The translations under genes and the position numbers were made by a program. The notes beneath the pieces were generated by a model. That model had not been told where the DNA came from. It saw only the letters and a program-made list of their open reading frames with translations, and did not search any database. 64,000 bases of DNA from positions 124,001 to 188,000 of the forward strand of contig NZ_FTMZ01000002.1 of the NCBI RefSeq assembly GCF_900156335.1. Reading direction: 5' to 3'. The stretch is from Sphaerotilus natans. GTDB lineage: Bacteria > Pseudomonadota > Gammaproteobacteria > Burkholderiales > Burkholderiaceae_C. This document shows positions 24,921 through 33,257 of the stretch, piece by piece (the first letter of the stretch is position 1; each line of letters begins with the position of its first letter).

Positions 24921-25571
24921 TCAATCCAGGGAACGTGGGGCTGGACGACGCCACAGTCTCAGCCCGAGAAGCAACAGCAGTGCCAGCACCTCGGGTGCGA
25001 TCTCGGCCAGCCGCCCCTTCGAGGCCCGCATCCAGGCCAGATGCAGCAGCCCGAGCGGCGCGATCAGGTAGACCAGCCGGTGCAGCCGCTGCCAGCGCCG
25101 GCCGCCGAGCGCACGCATCGCGCGGTCGGTCGAGGTGAGCGCCAGCGGCAGCAGCAGCACGAAGGCCACGAAGCCGACCAGTGCGAACGGCCGCTTGCCC
25201 AGATCCTTGACGATCGCGGCCGGATCCAGGCCCATGTCCAGCCAGGCATAGGCCAGCCCATGCAGCAGCGCATAGGCGAAGGCCCACAGCCCGACGGTGC
25301 GGCGCCAGCGCACGGGGCCGTTCAGGCTGAAGAGGCGCCGCAGCGGCGTCAGCGCCAGGCCGGCCAGCAGCAGGTTCAGCGTCCAGTCGCCGGTGCCACG
25401 CAGCAGCGTCTCGGCCGGATTGACGCCCAGGCCGCCGGCCCAGCCAGTGCTGCCGCGCATGACCCAGCCCAGCAGCGGCAGCAGGCACAGCAGCCAGACG
25501 ACGCGCTTGGCACCCAGCCGGCGCAGCACCGCATCCAGCCGCGCGACCGCAGGGGCCGCAGGGGTCGCCAT
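24921..25571 (-). CDS. msrQ: Haem-binding membrane subunit of periplasmic methionine sulfoxide reductase
   Basis: 216 residues with six membrane helices and histidines placed for haem b (ALLHGLAY, WQRLHRLVYLIAPLGLLHLA). MsrQ passes electrons from the quinone pool or flavodoxin reductase to MsrP, which repairs oxidised methionines in envelope proteins. Its ATG shares a base with the msrP stop (TGATG), so the two are translated together. Start chosen at 25571 for that reason. Confidence 0.92.
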   Translation of the reverse strand: MATPAAPAVARLDAVLRRLGAKRVVWLLCLLPLLGWVMRGSTGWAGGLGVNPAETLLRGTGDWTLNLLLAGLALTPLRRLFSLNGPVRWRRTVGLWAFAYALLHGLAYAWLDMGLDPAAIVKDLGKRPFALVGFVAFVLLLPLALTSTDRAMRALGGRRWQRLHRLVYLIAPLGLLHLAWMRASKGRLAEIAPEVLALLLLLGLRLWRRPAPRSLD

Positions 25572-26599
25572 CAGAAGAACTTCTTCAGGTCCATGCCCGC
25601 ATACAGCGAGGCCACCTGCGCGCCGTAGCCGTTGAAGGGCAGCGTCGGGCGCTTGCGGGCGAACAGGCCGTCCTCGCCGATGCGCCGCTCGGTCGCCTGG
25701 CTCCAGCGCGGGTGATCGACCTCGGGATTGACGTTGGAGAAGAAGCCGTATTCCTGCGGCGCCGAGCGGTTCCAGGCCGTCAGCGGCTGGCGCTCGGTGA
25801 AGCGGATCCTCACGATCGACTTGGCGCTCTTGAAGCCGTATTTCCACGGCACCACCAGCCGCACCGGCGCACCGTTCTGGTTCGGCAGCACCTCGCCGTA
25901 GAGGCCGAAGGCCAGCAGCGTCAGCGGATGCATCGCCTCGTCCAGGCGCAGGCCCTCGACATAGGGCCAGTCGAGCACCCGGGACGCCACGCCGGGCATC
26001 TGCTTCGGATCGGCCAGCGTGTGGAACTCGACGTACTTGGCGTTGCCGGTCGGCTCGACGCGGCGGATCAGCTCGGCCAGCGACCAGCCGACCCACGGGA
26101 TCACCATCGACCAGCCCTCGACGCAGCGCAGCCGGTAGATGCGCTCCTCCATCGGCGCCAGGCGCAGCAGCGCATCGAGGTCGAGCGTCTGCGGCCGCTT
26201 CACCTCGCCGTCGATGACGACGCTCCAGGGCCGCGTCTGCAGCCGCCCGGCCAGCCGCGCCGGATCGGCCTTGTCGGTGCCGAACTCGTAGAAGTTGTTG
26301 TAGGCGGTGATGTCGGCGTAGGCGGTGGCGCGCTCCATCGTCGTGGCGCCGGCCACCGCGCTGCGCGCGCCCGGCAGCGCGGCCAGACGTCCCGGACGGG
26401 CCAGTGCGGGAGTCGGCTGCGGCTGCGGCTGCGCCATCGCCTCGCGCCCGGCCCAGCCCGCCAGTGCCAGGCCGCCCGCGCCGGCGGCGAGCTGGCGCAG
26501 CCAGTCGCGGCGACCGTCGTGCAGCGCGCGCGGCGTGATCTCGCTCGAGCGCGGATGAATGAAGCCGTGATCGGAATGGGCGTGGGGTCGGACGGGCAT
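25571..26599 (-). CDS. msrP: Periplasmic methionine sulfoxide reductase catalytic subunit (molybdopterin)
   Basis: 342 residues. Twin-arginine signal [19 protein letters not shown] (30-48). The molybdenum ligand is C159 in [11 protein letters not shown], and [22 protein letters not shown]-like [16 protein letters not shown] are MsrP/YedY hallmarks. Reduces both stereoisomers of methionine sulfoxide in periplasmic proteins during oxidative or chlorine stress. Paired with msrQ immediately downstream. Confidence 0.95.
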   Translation of the reverse strand: MPVRPHAHSDHGFIHPRSSEITPRALHDGRRDWLRQLAAGAGGLALAGWAGREAMAQPQPQPTPALARPGRLAALPGARSAVAGATTMERATAYADITAYNNFYEFGTDKADPARLAGRLQTRPWSVVIDGEVKRPQTLDLDALLRLAPMEERIYRLRCVEGWSMVIPWVGWSLAELIRRVEPTGNAKYVEFHTLADPKQMPGVASRVLDWPYVEGLRLDEAMHPLTLLAFGLYGEVLPNQNGAPVRLVVPWKYGFKSAKSIVRIRFTERQPLTAWNRSAPQEYGFFSNVNPEVDHPRWSQATERRIGEDGLFARKRPTLPFNGYGAQVASLYAGMDLKKFF

Positions 26600-26664
26600 C
26601 GGGCGCTCCAGGGCAGACAGCAGGGCAGCAGGGCAGCCCTTCTGTCGGGGAAGACGCCCAATTC

Positions 26665-27066
26665 TTACAGCGGCCGGCGACGCGGACGAGGCGGCACCGG
26701 CTCGTCCCCGCCGATCGTGGGGATCAGCGTGTCGCCACCAAAGGCAGTCGAGGGCCCGTCGCCCCAGAGCTGCAGCGCATTGCGCTGGAATCGGTCGCGG
26801 AAGTTCTTGCGGGTGAAGAGCTTGTGCTGCGCCTCGGGCGGCAGGTCGGTGATGCAGATGATGTTGCGCGCCACCAGCACATCGACCAGATCCTCGAGCA
26901 CCCGGATCAGTCCGGCGTCCAGGCTGGCGAAGGCCGCTTCGGTGGCGGACTCCCCCAGCAGCTCGGCCAGCTCCGGGTGATCGGCCGGCACCGCCTCGCT
27001 GCCGGGTTGCGGATCGCGGTGCACGCTGGCGATGCGACCGCTGGCGTCGCGCAGGATGTGGGGCAT
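26665..27066 (-). CDS. Conserved hypothetical protein of Burkholderiales
   Basis: 133 residues, soluble, acidic N-terminal two thirds and a Pro/Arg-rich end ([12 protein letters not shown]). The pattern [20 protein letters not shown] and [20 protein letters not shown] is one I associate with small conserved betaproteobacterial proteins sometimes labelled tryptophan synthase subunit beta-like; that label has no clear functional meaning. No catalytic motif. Lies between ccsB and msrP on the same strand, 67 bases after the ccsB stop region. Confidence 0.7.
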   Translation of the reverse strand: MPHILRDASGRIASVHRDPQPGSEAVPADHPELAELLGESATEAAFASLDAGLIRVLEDLVDVLVARNIICITDLPPEAQHKLFTRKNFRDRFQRNALQLWGDGPSTAFGGDTLIPTIGGDEPVPPRPRRRPL

Positions 27067-27133
27067 GGCAGGGAACCTCTCTGCCCCGCGCTATCGGCCG
27101 GGCGCCGCCCGGGCTGAAGCGCAGCTCAGGCGC

Positions 27134-28501
27134 TCACAGCTCGCCGTAGGAGTGCAGGCCCGACAGGAACATGTTGACGCCGAGGAAGGCGAAGGTCGTC
27201 ACCACCAGGCCGACCAGCGACCACCAGGCCGCGACCTGACCGCGCAGGCCCTTGACCAGACGCATGTGCAGCCACGAGGCGTAGTTCAGCCAGACGATCA
27301 GCGCCCAGGTCTCCTTCGGGTCCCAGCTCCAGTAGCCGCCCCAGGCCTCGGCGGCCCAGAACGCGCCCAGGATGGTGGCGATGGTGAAGAAGGCGAAGCC
27401 CAGCGCGATGGCGCGGTACATCACGTCGTCGAGCACCTCGGGCGCCGGGGTGCGGGCGCCGATCACGCCACGCGCCACGATGGTGAAGGCGAACAGCGCC
27501 AGGCAGCCGCCCAGCATGCGCATCGTCTTGAGCAGCGCCTGCGAGACTTCCGGCGACACGCCGCCGAAGGCCCAGAAGCCAGCCAGCACCAGCAGCATCG
27601 CGCCGGGCACGCCCACCAGGCCGATCCACAGCGAGCGCGGCGGCGCCGTCTTGACCAGATAGGCCAGCGCGACCATCGCCGCCAGCGCGAAGGTGCCGTA
27701 GCCGACGAAGTTGGCCGGCACATGGATCTTCATCCACCAGCTCTGCAGCGCCGGCACCAGCGGCTGGATCTCGTGCGCGCCGCGCGAGACGGTGTACCAG
27801 AGCAGGAAGCCGACCGCCGCACTGACGATCAGCATCACGAAGCCGCCCAGCGAGCGGGTGGCGTAGTGGCGCTCGTAGTAGAGGTAGATCAGCGTCGTCA
27901 TCCAGACGAACAGCACGAACACCTCGTACAGATTGCTGACCGGGATGTGGCCGATGTCGGGGCCGATCTGATGGCTCTCGAACCAGCGCACGAAGGTGCC
28001 GATCAGCGCCATCACCACCGAGCCCCAGGCCAGCCAGGAGCCGATGCGCTGCGCCGCCTCGGACCCCGCGAGCAGGCCGGCCCAGTAGGCGATCGTGCTC
28101 ATGAAGACCAGCACGCTCATCCAGAGAATCGCGCTCTGGCTGGAAAGCATGTACTTCAGCAGGAAGACCTGCTCGGCGGCGGCCAGATCGGCACCGAAGG
28201 CGTCGGTCTGGCGCAGGTAGAGCGAGATCGCCATCAGCGAGGCTGCGCCCACGCCCAGGCTGAGCGTGCGCAGCGGCCCCCAGAACCAGCCCAGCGCGAT
28301 CAGGCTGGGCACCGCACCGATCAGGATGCCCTCCTCGTAGCCGTTCATCGCCGCGCCGTAGCGCTGCCAGACAAAGACCGCGCCGCCCAGCAGCAGCAGC
28401 GCGAACAGCCAGTCGTAGAGGCTGCGCGAACCGAAGTAGGACGCGCGGCCGAGCTGCAGTGTCGTCGTCGTGGTCGTCGGGGACGCGGTGGTGGTGTTCA
28501 T
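27134..28501 (-). CDS. ccsB: Cytochrome c biogenesis protein CcsB/CcsA (system II)
   Basis: 455 residues, an eight- to ten-helix membrane protein with the WWD haem-handling motif WGGYWSWDPKETWALIVWL near the C-terminal quarter. With ResB it delivers haem to apocytochromes c in the periplasm and performs covalent attachment. Its ATG overlaps the resB stop as ATGA. Presence of the two-protein system II (rather than CcmA-H) is typical of beta- and epsilonproteobacteria. Confidence 0.95.
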   Translation of the reverse strand: MNTTTASPTTTTTTLQLGRASYFGSRSLYDWLFALLLLGGAVFVWQRYGAAMNGYEEGILIGAVPSLIALGWFWGPLRTLSLGVGAASLMAISLYLRQTDAFGADLAAAEQVFLLKYMLSSQSAILWMSVLVFMSTIAYWAGLLAGSEAAQRIGSWLAWGSVVMALIGTFVRWFESHQIGPDIGHIPVSNLYEVFVLFVWMTTLIYLYYERHYATRSLGGFVMLIVSAAVGFLLWYTVSRGAHEIQPLVPALQSWWMKIHVPANFVGYGTFALAAMVALAYLVKTAPPRSLWIGLVGVPGAMLLVLAGFWAFGGVSPEVSQALLKTMRMLGGCLALFAFTIVARGVIGARTPAPEVLDDVMYRAIALGFAFFTIATILGAFWAAEAWGGYWSWDPKETWALIVWLNYASWLHMRLVKGLRGQVAAWWSLVGLVVTTFAFLGVNMFLSGLHSYGEL

Positions 28502-30621
28502 GGCTTCAGCATCCTCGACGCCAGCGCGTCGAAGTCCTTGTCGTTGTCCAGGGACTGGCGGGTGGCCGACAGCGCCATCGTCACCGTGGTGCTCGTCGCG
28601 TCGGCCGGTCCTTCGATCCAGATCCAGAGCCGGCGTTCCCGGATGTAGAGCATCGCGAACACGCCGATGATCAGCAGCACGCAGCCGGCGTAGACCAGGG
28701 TCTTGCCCGGCGCGCGGGTGAGCTGGAAGACGCTGGCCTGGATCTGCTCGAAGCCGGTCAGGCTCAGCACCACCGGCGCCGGATAGGCGAAGGAGTCCGA
28801 CAGCGACAGCACCGCCTGGCCCATGAAGCGCTGGGTGGCATCGCTGGGCTGCAGCGGCGCGTGGCCGGCGCGCTCGCGCACCAGGTTGGTCAGCTCGAAC
28901 AGGCCGCCGTTGAGGATGCGGATCAGCACCTCGGAGGTGCGGGCGCGGTCGGCCTCGGGCACCGAGTCCTCGATGAAGTCCTGCAGCGCCTGCAGGCCGG
29001 CGCTGGGCGCGGACTTGCGCACCACCTCGTCGCCGGCGTAGAGCGTCAGCGCGCGCAGCACCGAGGCCTCGAGCTGGGTCGCCAGCTCGGGCTTGCCCTC
29101 GGGGGCCGACTTGCGCACATAGCGGCGCGCGGCCTCCATGCGGCTGGCCGGATCGGCCAGCGCGGCGCGCAGGCCCATCCAGTCGTCGATCGTGCCGCGC
29201 TCGTCGGCCGGAATGCGCAGGTAGCGGAAGGGCTGATCGGGCGTGTCGCGCACGCCGACCAGGAAGACGGACAGGCCGTCCAGGTCGACCGGCAGCATGT
29301 AGTTGCTGTACTCGCGGGCCTGGCCGGCGGCATCGCGCAGCTTGTAGACCACCGAAGGGCCGACATTGCGCAGCTGCTTGTCGCCCGACGGCCGCGCGCC
29401 CGAGCCGAGATGCTGGCCGAGCGAATCGACCAGATCCACCTTGCGCACGTCGGCGCCGGACGCCGAGGGGGCCTCGGCGGCCATGTTCTCGACGTTGATG
29501 ACACGCAGGCCGGTGAACTCGAGCTGGAAGCTGTTCTTCGCGTCGGCGCCGCTGCTCAGCGTGGTCACGCCGCCGACCTCGCCCTTGACCTCGAAGGGCG
29601 CGCCGGGACGCCCCATCGGCCGGCCCAGCAGCGTCAGCTTCGAGCCGCCGTCCTCGAAGCTCGACTGGTAGATCGCGATGCCCTTGTGGATGAAGGGCTC
29701 GTTGACCTTGATCTTGGCCTCGGTCTTGGTGCCGTCGGCGTCATGCACCACGATGTCGCTGGCGAAGAGCTTGGGCATGCCGGTGTCGTAGTACTCGACC
29801 ACGAACTTCTTCAGCTCGATGCTGAAGGGCAGGTCCTGCAGCACGATGCCGCGGCTCAGGTTGATGACCGCGGTGCCGGCGGTGGCACCTTCGGGCACGT
29901 AGAGATTGCCCCGGAAGGTCGGATTGGACGGCGACAGGCGGTGCTCGGCCGGCACGTCGCGGATCATGCCGCCACCCTCGAAGGGCGTCTTGCCCAGCAG
30001 CGCCATCTGCGCGCGCACGATCAGGTCGCCGTCGAACAGGCCGCCGATGCAGATCAGCACGATGGCGCCATGCGCGGCGATGTAGCCCAGCTTGTTGGTC
30101 GCGCCCTGGCGGGCCGCCACCATCACGCCGCGCTCGCGCATCTGGGCCTTGCCGCTCCAGCCCGCACCCGACAGCAGCGCCTGCACCCGGGCCAGCGCCT
30201 GGTCTCGATTGAGCGAGAGCTCACCTCGCGCCTTGTGCGGGAAGGCCTGCAGCGCGCTCTCGCGGATGCCCTCCTTCGTCGTGCGCAGGTCGGCGAGGAT
30301 CTTCGGCGTGTTGCGCGCGATGCACAGGCTGGTCGACAGCACCAGAAAGGCCAGGATCACCAGGAACCAGCCGGCGCTGTAGACCGCATACAGCCCGAGC
30401 CGGCCGAACACGTCGGACCAGAACGGGCCGAACTGGTTGACATAGTTGACCGGCGGCTGGTGCTGCTGGATGACGGTGCCGATCACCGAGGCGATGCAGA
30501 TGATCGTGAGCAGCGCGATGGCGAAGCGCATCGACGACAGCAGCTCGACGCTCTCCCGCAGCCAGCGCGAGCCGCGACCGATCTCGAGGCCGGCGGTGGA
30601 GGAGGAGGATGAGGCGGACAT
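28498..30621 (-). CDS. resB: ResB-like cytochrome c biogenesis protein (system II)
   Basis: 707 residues from ATG 30621. Early helices ELLSSMRFAIALLTIICIAS and FLVILAFLVLSTSLCIARNT, a large periplasmic domain, and a last helix near the C-terminus (VYAGCVLLIIGVFAMLYI). The ResB family binds haem relayed with CcsB. Upstream there is an FNR-like sequence (30696-30709) and a strong terminator belonging to the cytochrome c4 gene, so resB-ccsB form a separate operon. Confidence 0.94.
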   Translation of the reverse strand: MSASSSSSTAGLEIGRGSRWLRESVELLSSMRFAIALLTIICIASVIGTVIQQHQPPVNYVNQFGPFWSDVFGRLGLYAVYSAGWFLVILAFLVLSTSLCIARNTPKILADLRTTKEGIRESALQAFPHKARGELSLNRDQALARVQALLSGAGWSGKAQMRERGVMVAARQGATNKLGYIAAHGAIVLICIGGLFDGDLIVRAQMALLGKTPFEGGGMIRDVPAEHRLSPSNPTFRGNLYVPEGATAGTAVINLSRGIVLQDLPFSIELKKFVVEYYDTGMPKLFASDIVVHDADGTKTEAKIKVNEPFIHKGIAIYQSSFEDGGSKLTLLGRPMGRPGAPFEVKGEVGGVTTLSSGADAKNSFQLEFTGLRVINVENMAAEAPSASGADVRKVDLVDSLGQHLGSGARPSGDKQLRNVGPSVVYKLRDAAGQAREYSNYMLPVDLDGLSVFLVGVRDTPDQPFRYLRIPADERGTIDDWMGLRAALADPASRMEAARRYVRKSAPEGKPELATQLEASVLRALTLYAGDEVVRKSAPSAGLQALQDFIEDSVPEADRARTSEVLIRILNGGLFELTNLVRERAGHAPLQPSDATQRFMGQAVLSLSDSFAYPAPVVLSLTGFEQIQASVFQLTRAPGKTLVYAGCVLLIIGVFAMLYIRERRLWIWIEGPADATSTTVTMALSATRQSLDNDKDFDALASRMLKP

Positions 30622-30670
30622 GGCGGACCGGATTATGCGAACAGGGACTGAAGACAGTGTAAAGATGCAC

Positions 30671-30695
30671 AAAGGCCGGTCTGGGACCGGCCTTT
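30671..30695. terminator. Bidirectional rho-independent terminator after cytochrome c4
   Basis: AAAGGCCGGTC-TGG-GACCGGCCTTT: an 11-base-pair perfect stem, flanked by A/T runs on both sides (TTTTT on the plus strand). It lies 53 bases downstream of the cytochrome c4 stop and separates that gene from resB. Confidence 0.85.
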
Positions 30696-30709
30696 TTGAT
30701 CTTCGTCAA
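30696..30709. promoter_or_regulatory. FNR/ANR-like box upstream of resB
   Basis: TTGAT-CTTC-GTCAA matches the FNR/ANR consensus TTGAT-N4-ATCAA at 9 of 10 positions. It lies 75 bases upstream of the resB ATG, a position compatible with oxygen-dependent control of cytochrome c maturation. No clear -10 at the canonical distance was seen, so this remains tentative. Confidence 0.4.
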
Positions 30710-30747
30710 TCGGCGCCCGAGATGAAATCTCCGGCAAGCCGCCCGCC

Positions 30748-31377
30748 TCAGTGCAGGCCGGCGATGTAGTCGGCGACCGCCTTGATCTCGCGATCGTTCA
30801 TCTTGGCGGCCACGCCGGTCATCACGGCATTGTTCTTGCGCACGCTGTCGCGGAAGTTCTTGAGCTGCAGCTCGGTGTAGTCCGAATGCTGGCCCGACAG
30901 GCGCGGGTACTGGGCCGGGATGCCGGAGCCGCTCGGGCTGTGGCAGCCGGCGCAGGCGGGCACCTGGCGGTCAGCGATGCCGCCGCGGTAGATCTTCTCG
31001 CCCAGCGCGACCAGCTCCTTGTTGCGCGCCGCGCCCGGCTTGGGCTGCTTGCTGGCGTAGAAGGCGGCGACATTCTTCATGTCGTCCTCGCTCAGCGCGG
31101 AGGCCATGCCCTTCATGATCGCGTTGTCGCGCTTGCCGGACTTGAACTCGGTCAGCTGCTTGACCAGGTACTCGGGGTGCTGGCCCTGGATGATCGGGTT
31201 GGCGGCCGAGCCGCGCGAGCCGTCCGCGGTGTGGCAGGCGCTGCACACCTGGGTGGCGATGGCCTCACCCTTCACCAGATCGGCCTTCGCGGCAGGCTTG
31301 GACTCGGAAGCGGCAAGCGGGGTGGCCATGGCGGCTGCCGCGAGCAGAGCAAGAAGCGACTTGAAGTGCGATTTCAT
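30748..31377 (-). CDS. Dihaem cytochrome c4
   Basis: 209 residues with signal peptide ending about residue 24. Two haem-binding sites, C45-SA-C48-H49 and C142-AG-C145-H146, with downstream methionines (KGMASAL, TGVAAKM) as axial ligands: the tandem fold of cytochrome c4, an electron carrier to cbb3- or aa3-type terminal oxidases. Divergent from engB, as in many Burkholderiales; followed by a strong terminator. Confidence 0.94.
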   Translation of the reverse strand: MKSHFKSLLALLAAAAMATPLAASESKPAAKADLVKGEAIATQVCSACHTADGSRGSAANPIIQGQHPEYLVKQLTEFKSGKRDNAIMKGMASALSEDDMKNVAAFYASKQPKPGAARNKELVALGEKIYRGGIADRQVPACAGCHSPSGSGIPAQYPRLSGQHSDYTELQLKNFRDSVRKNNAVMTGVAAKMNDREIKAVADYIAGLH

Positions 31378-31446
31378 GATGAAGCGGCCCCGTGGGCTGG
31401 CGGGAAGGTGGCAGACGTGAAACCGGACGATTTTACAATGCCAGCG

Positions 31447-32199
31447 ATGAGCCTCACCACCACACCACCCCCGGGTGGCGCCGACGCCACGCGCGCGGCA
31501 CTCGCCTGGACCCACACGGCCCGTTTCCTGACGACGGCCAGCCGTCTGGACCAGCTGCCGGCCCATGAACTGCCCGAGATCGCCTTCGTCGGACGCTCCA
31601 ACGCCGGCAAGTCGACCGCGATCAACACCCTGGCGCAGCAGCGCCAGCTCGCCTTCGCGTCCAAGACGCCCGGGCGCACCCAGCACATCAACCTGTTCGA
31701 GGTCGGCCCGCGCGAGACGCCGCAGGCCCTGTGGGCCGACCTGCCCGGCTACGGCTACGCGGCGGTGGCGCGCGCCTCCAAGCTGCGCTGGCAGGAGGTG
31801 ATGGCCGACTACCTGCGGGTGCGGCGCAACCTCGCCGGCGTGGTGCAGATGGTGGACTCGCGCCACGGCTTCACCGACCTCGACCGCCAGCTGCTGAGCT
31901 TCGTGGCGCCGCGCGTGGTCAACGGCGAGGTCAAGCTGCTGGTGCTGCTGACCAAGGCCGACAAGCTCAACCGCAAGGAGCAGGCCGAATCGCTGCGCCG
32001 CGCGCAGGAGGTGCTGGGCGAGCTCTCGACCGAGGAGTCCGACATCGGCATCACGCTGTTCTCCGCGCTGAAGCGCCAGGGCGTCGGCGACGCCGCCGAG
32101 ATCCTGCAGCAGTGGGCGCTCGGTGCGATGGTGCTGCCGGACTTCACCCCGCCCCCTGCCGCCGAGCCCGACGATGAGCCTGCCGCCGGCCGCGCCTGA
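31447..32199 (+). CDS. engB: Ribosome biogenesis GTPase EngB/YsxC
   Basis: 250 residues from ATG 31447 (an in-frame ATG at 31438 is possible; neither has a clear Shine-Dalgarno). G1 GRSNAGKST (49-57), G3 DLPG (98-101) and G4 TKAD are present; KTPGRTQ (73-79) is the switch I region. Essential GTPase for 50S assembly. The C-terminus continues through the start of the overlapping LacI-family gene (26 bases), so the two are probably co-transcribed. Confidence 0.95.
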   Translation: MSLTTTPPPGGADATRAALAWTHTARFLTTASRLDQLPAHELPEIAFVGRSNAGKSTAINTLAQQRQLAFASKTPGRTQHINLFEVGPRETPQALWADLPGYGYAAVARASKLRWQEVMADYLRVRRNLAGVVQMVDSRHGFTDLDRQLLSFVAPRVVNGEVKLLVLLTKADKLNRKEQAESLRRAQEVLGELSTEESDIGITLFSALKRQGVGDAAEILQQWALGAMVLPDFTPPPAAEPDDEPAAGRA

Positions 32200-33241
32200 G
32201 TCCGATCCGCCCGGCCCGGGCACGCAGACGCGCCCGGGCCGGCTGCAGATGGCCGACATCGCCCGCATCGCGGGCGTGTCGGTGGCCACCGTCTCGCGTG
32301 CGCTCAACGGCAGCACCGAGGTCAGCGCCGCCACCCGCCAGCGCATCACCGAGCTGGCGCGCTCGCTCAACTACACCATCAACATCAGCGCGAAGAACCT
32401 GCGGCTGCGCCACAACCGCACCGTCGCGGTCGTCATCCCGTACGACCGGCAGACGCGGCTGCATGTCTCGGACCCCTTCTTCCTGTCGATGCTGGGCAGC
32501 CTGGCCGATGCGCTGACCGATCGCGGCTACGACATGCTGGTGTCGCGCATCGACGCCGACCAGCTTGAGAACGCCTCGCTGTCCTACGACAGCGGCACCG
32601 CGCTGGGCATCATCCTGATCGGCCAGTGGCACAGCCACGATCAGCTCAACCGCCTGGCCGACCAGGGCGTGCCGCTGGTGGTCTGGGGCGCGCAGCTGCC
32701 GCAGCAGCGCTACTGCTCGGTCGGCGGCGACAACCTCGGCGGCGGCCGCCTGGCCACCCGGCACCTGATCGAGCGCGGCTGCCGGCGCTTCGTCTTCCTG
32801 GGCGATCCGACCACGCCGGAATCGGCGCTGCGCCTGCGCGGCCACCAGCACGAGCTGGCCGAGGCTGGGCTCGAGCCCGAGGCCTGCCGGGTTCTGGCGG
32901 TCGGCTTCGACGCGGCGCGCGCACGCACCGAGGTCGGCCGGCTGCTCGAGCAGGGCGTCGACTTCGATGCGGTGGTGGCCTGCTCCGACGTGCTGGCCAC
33001 CGCGGTGGTGCCGGTGCTGCGGCTGCACGGCCGCGAGGTGCCGCGCGATGTCGCGGTGGTCGGCTACGACGACATCGAGTGGGCCAGCCACGCCGACCCG
33101 CCGCTGACGACGGTGCGCCAGCCGGTGGCGCGCGCCGGCATCGAGATGGTCGAGGCGCTGCTCGAGCGGGTGGCCGGGCGCGATGCGCCGCCGCGCACGC
33201 TGCCGGTCGAGCTGGTGGTGCGCCAGAGCTCGATGCGCTGA
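32174..33241 (+). CDS. LacI-family transcriptional regulator
   Basis: 355 residues. Helix-turn-helix and hinge at about 26-75 (MADIARIAGVSVATVSRALN), then a periplasmic-binding-protein-like effector domain with FFLSMLGSLADALTDRGYDM and VVGYDDIEWASHADPPLTTV, typical LacI/GalR segments. The N-terminal extension of 25 residues is Pro-rich. It starts inside engB (26-base overlap) and no sugar catabolic operon lies next to it, so effector and targets are unknown. Confidence 0.9.
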   Translation: MSLPPAAPESDPPGPGTQTRPGRLQMADIARIAGVSVATVSRALNGSTEVSAATRQRITELARSLNYTINISAKNLRLRHNRTVAVVIPYDRQTRLHVSDPFFLSMLGSLADALTDRGYDMLVSRIDADQLENASLSYDSGTALGIILIGQWHSHDQLNRLADQGVPLVVWGAQLPQQRYCSVGGDNLGGGRLATRHLIERGCRRFVFLGDPTTPESALRLRGHQHELAEAGLEPEACRVLAVGFDAARARTEVGRLLEQGVDFDAVVACSDVLATAVVPVLRLHGREVPRDVAVVGYDDIEWASHADPPLTTVRQPVARAGIEMVEALLERVAGRDAPPRTLPVELVVRQSSMR

Positions 33242-33257
33242 ACCGGCCACCGCCCGC

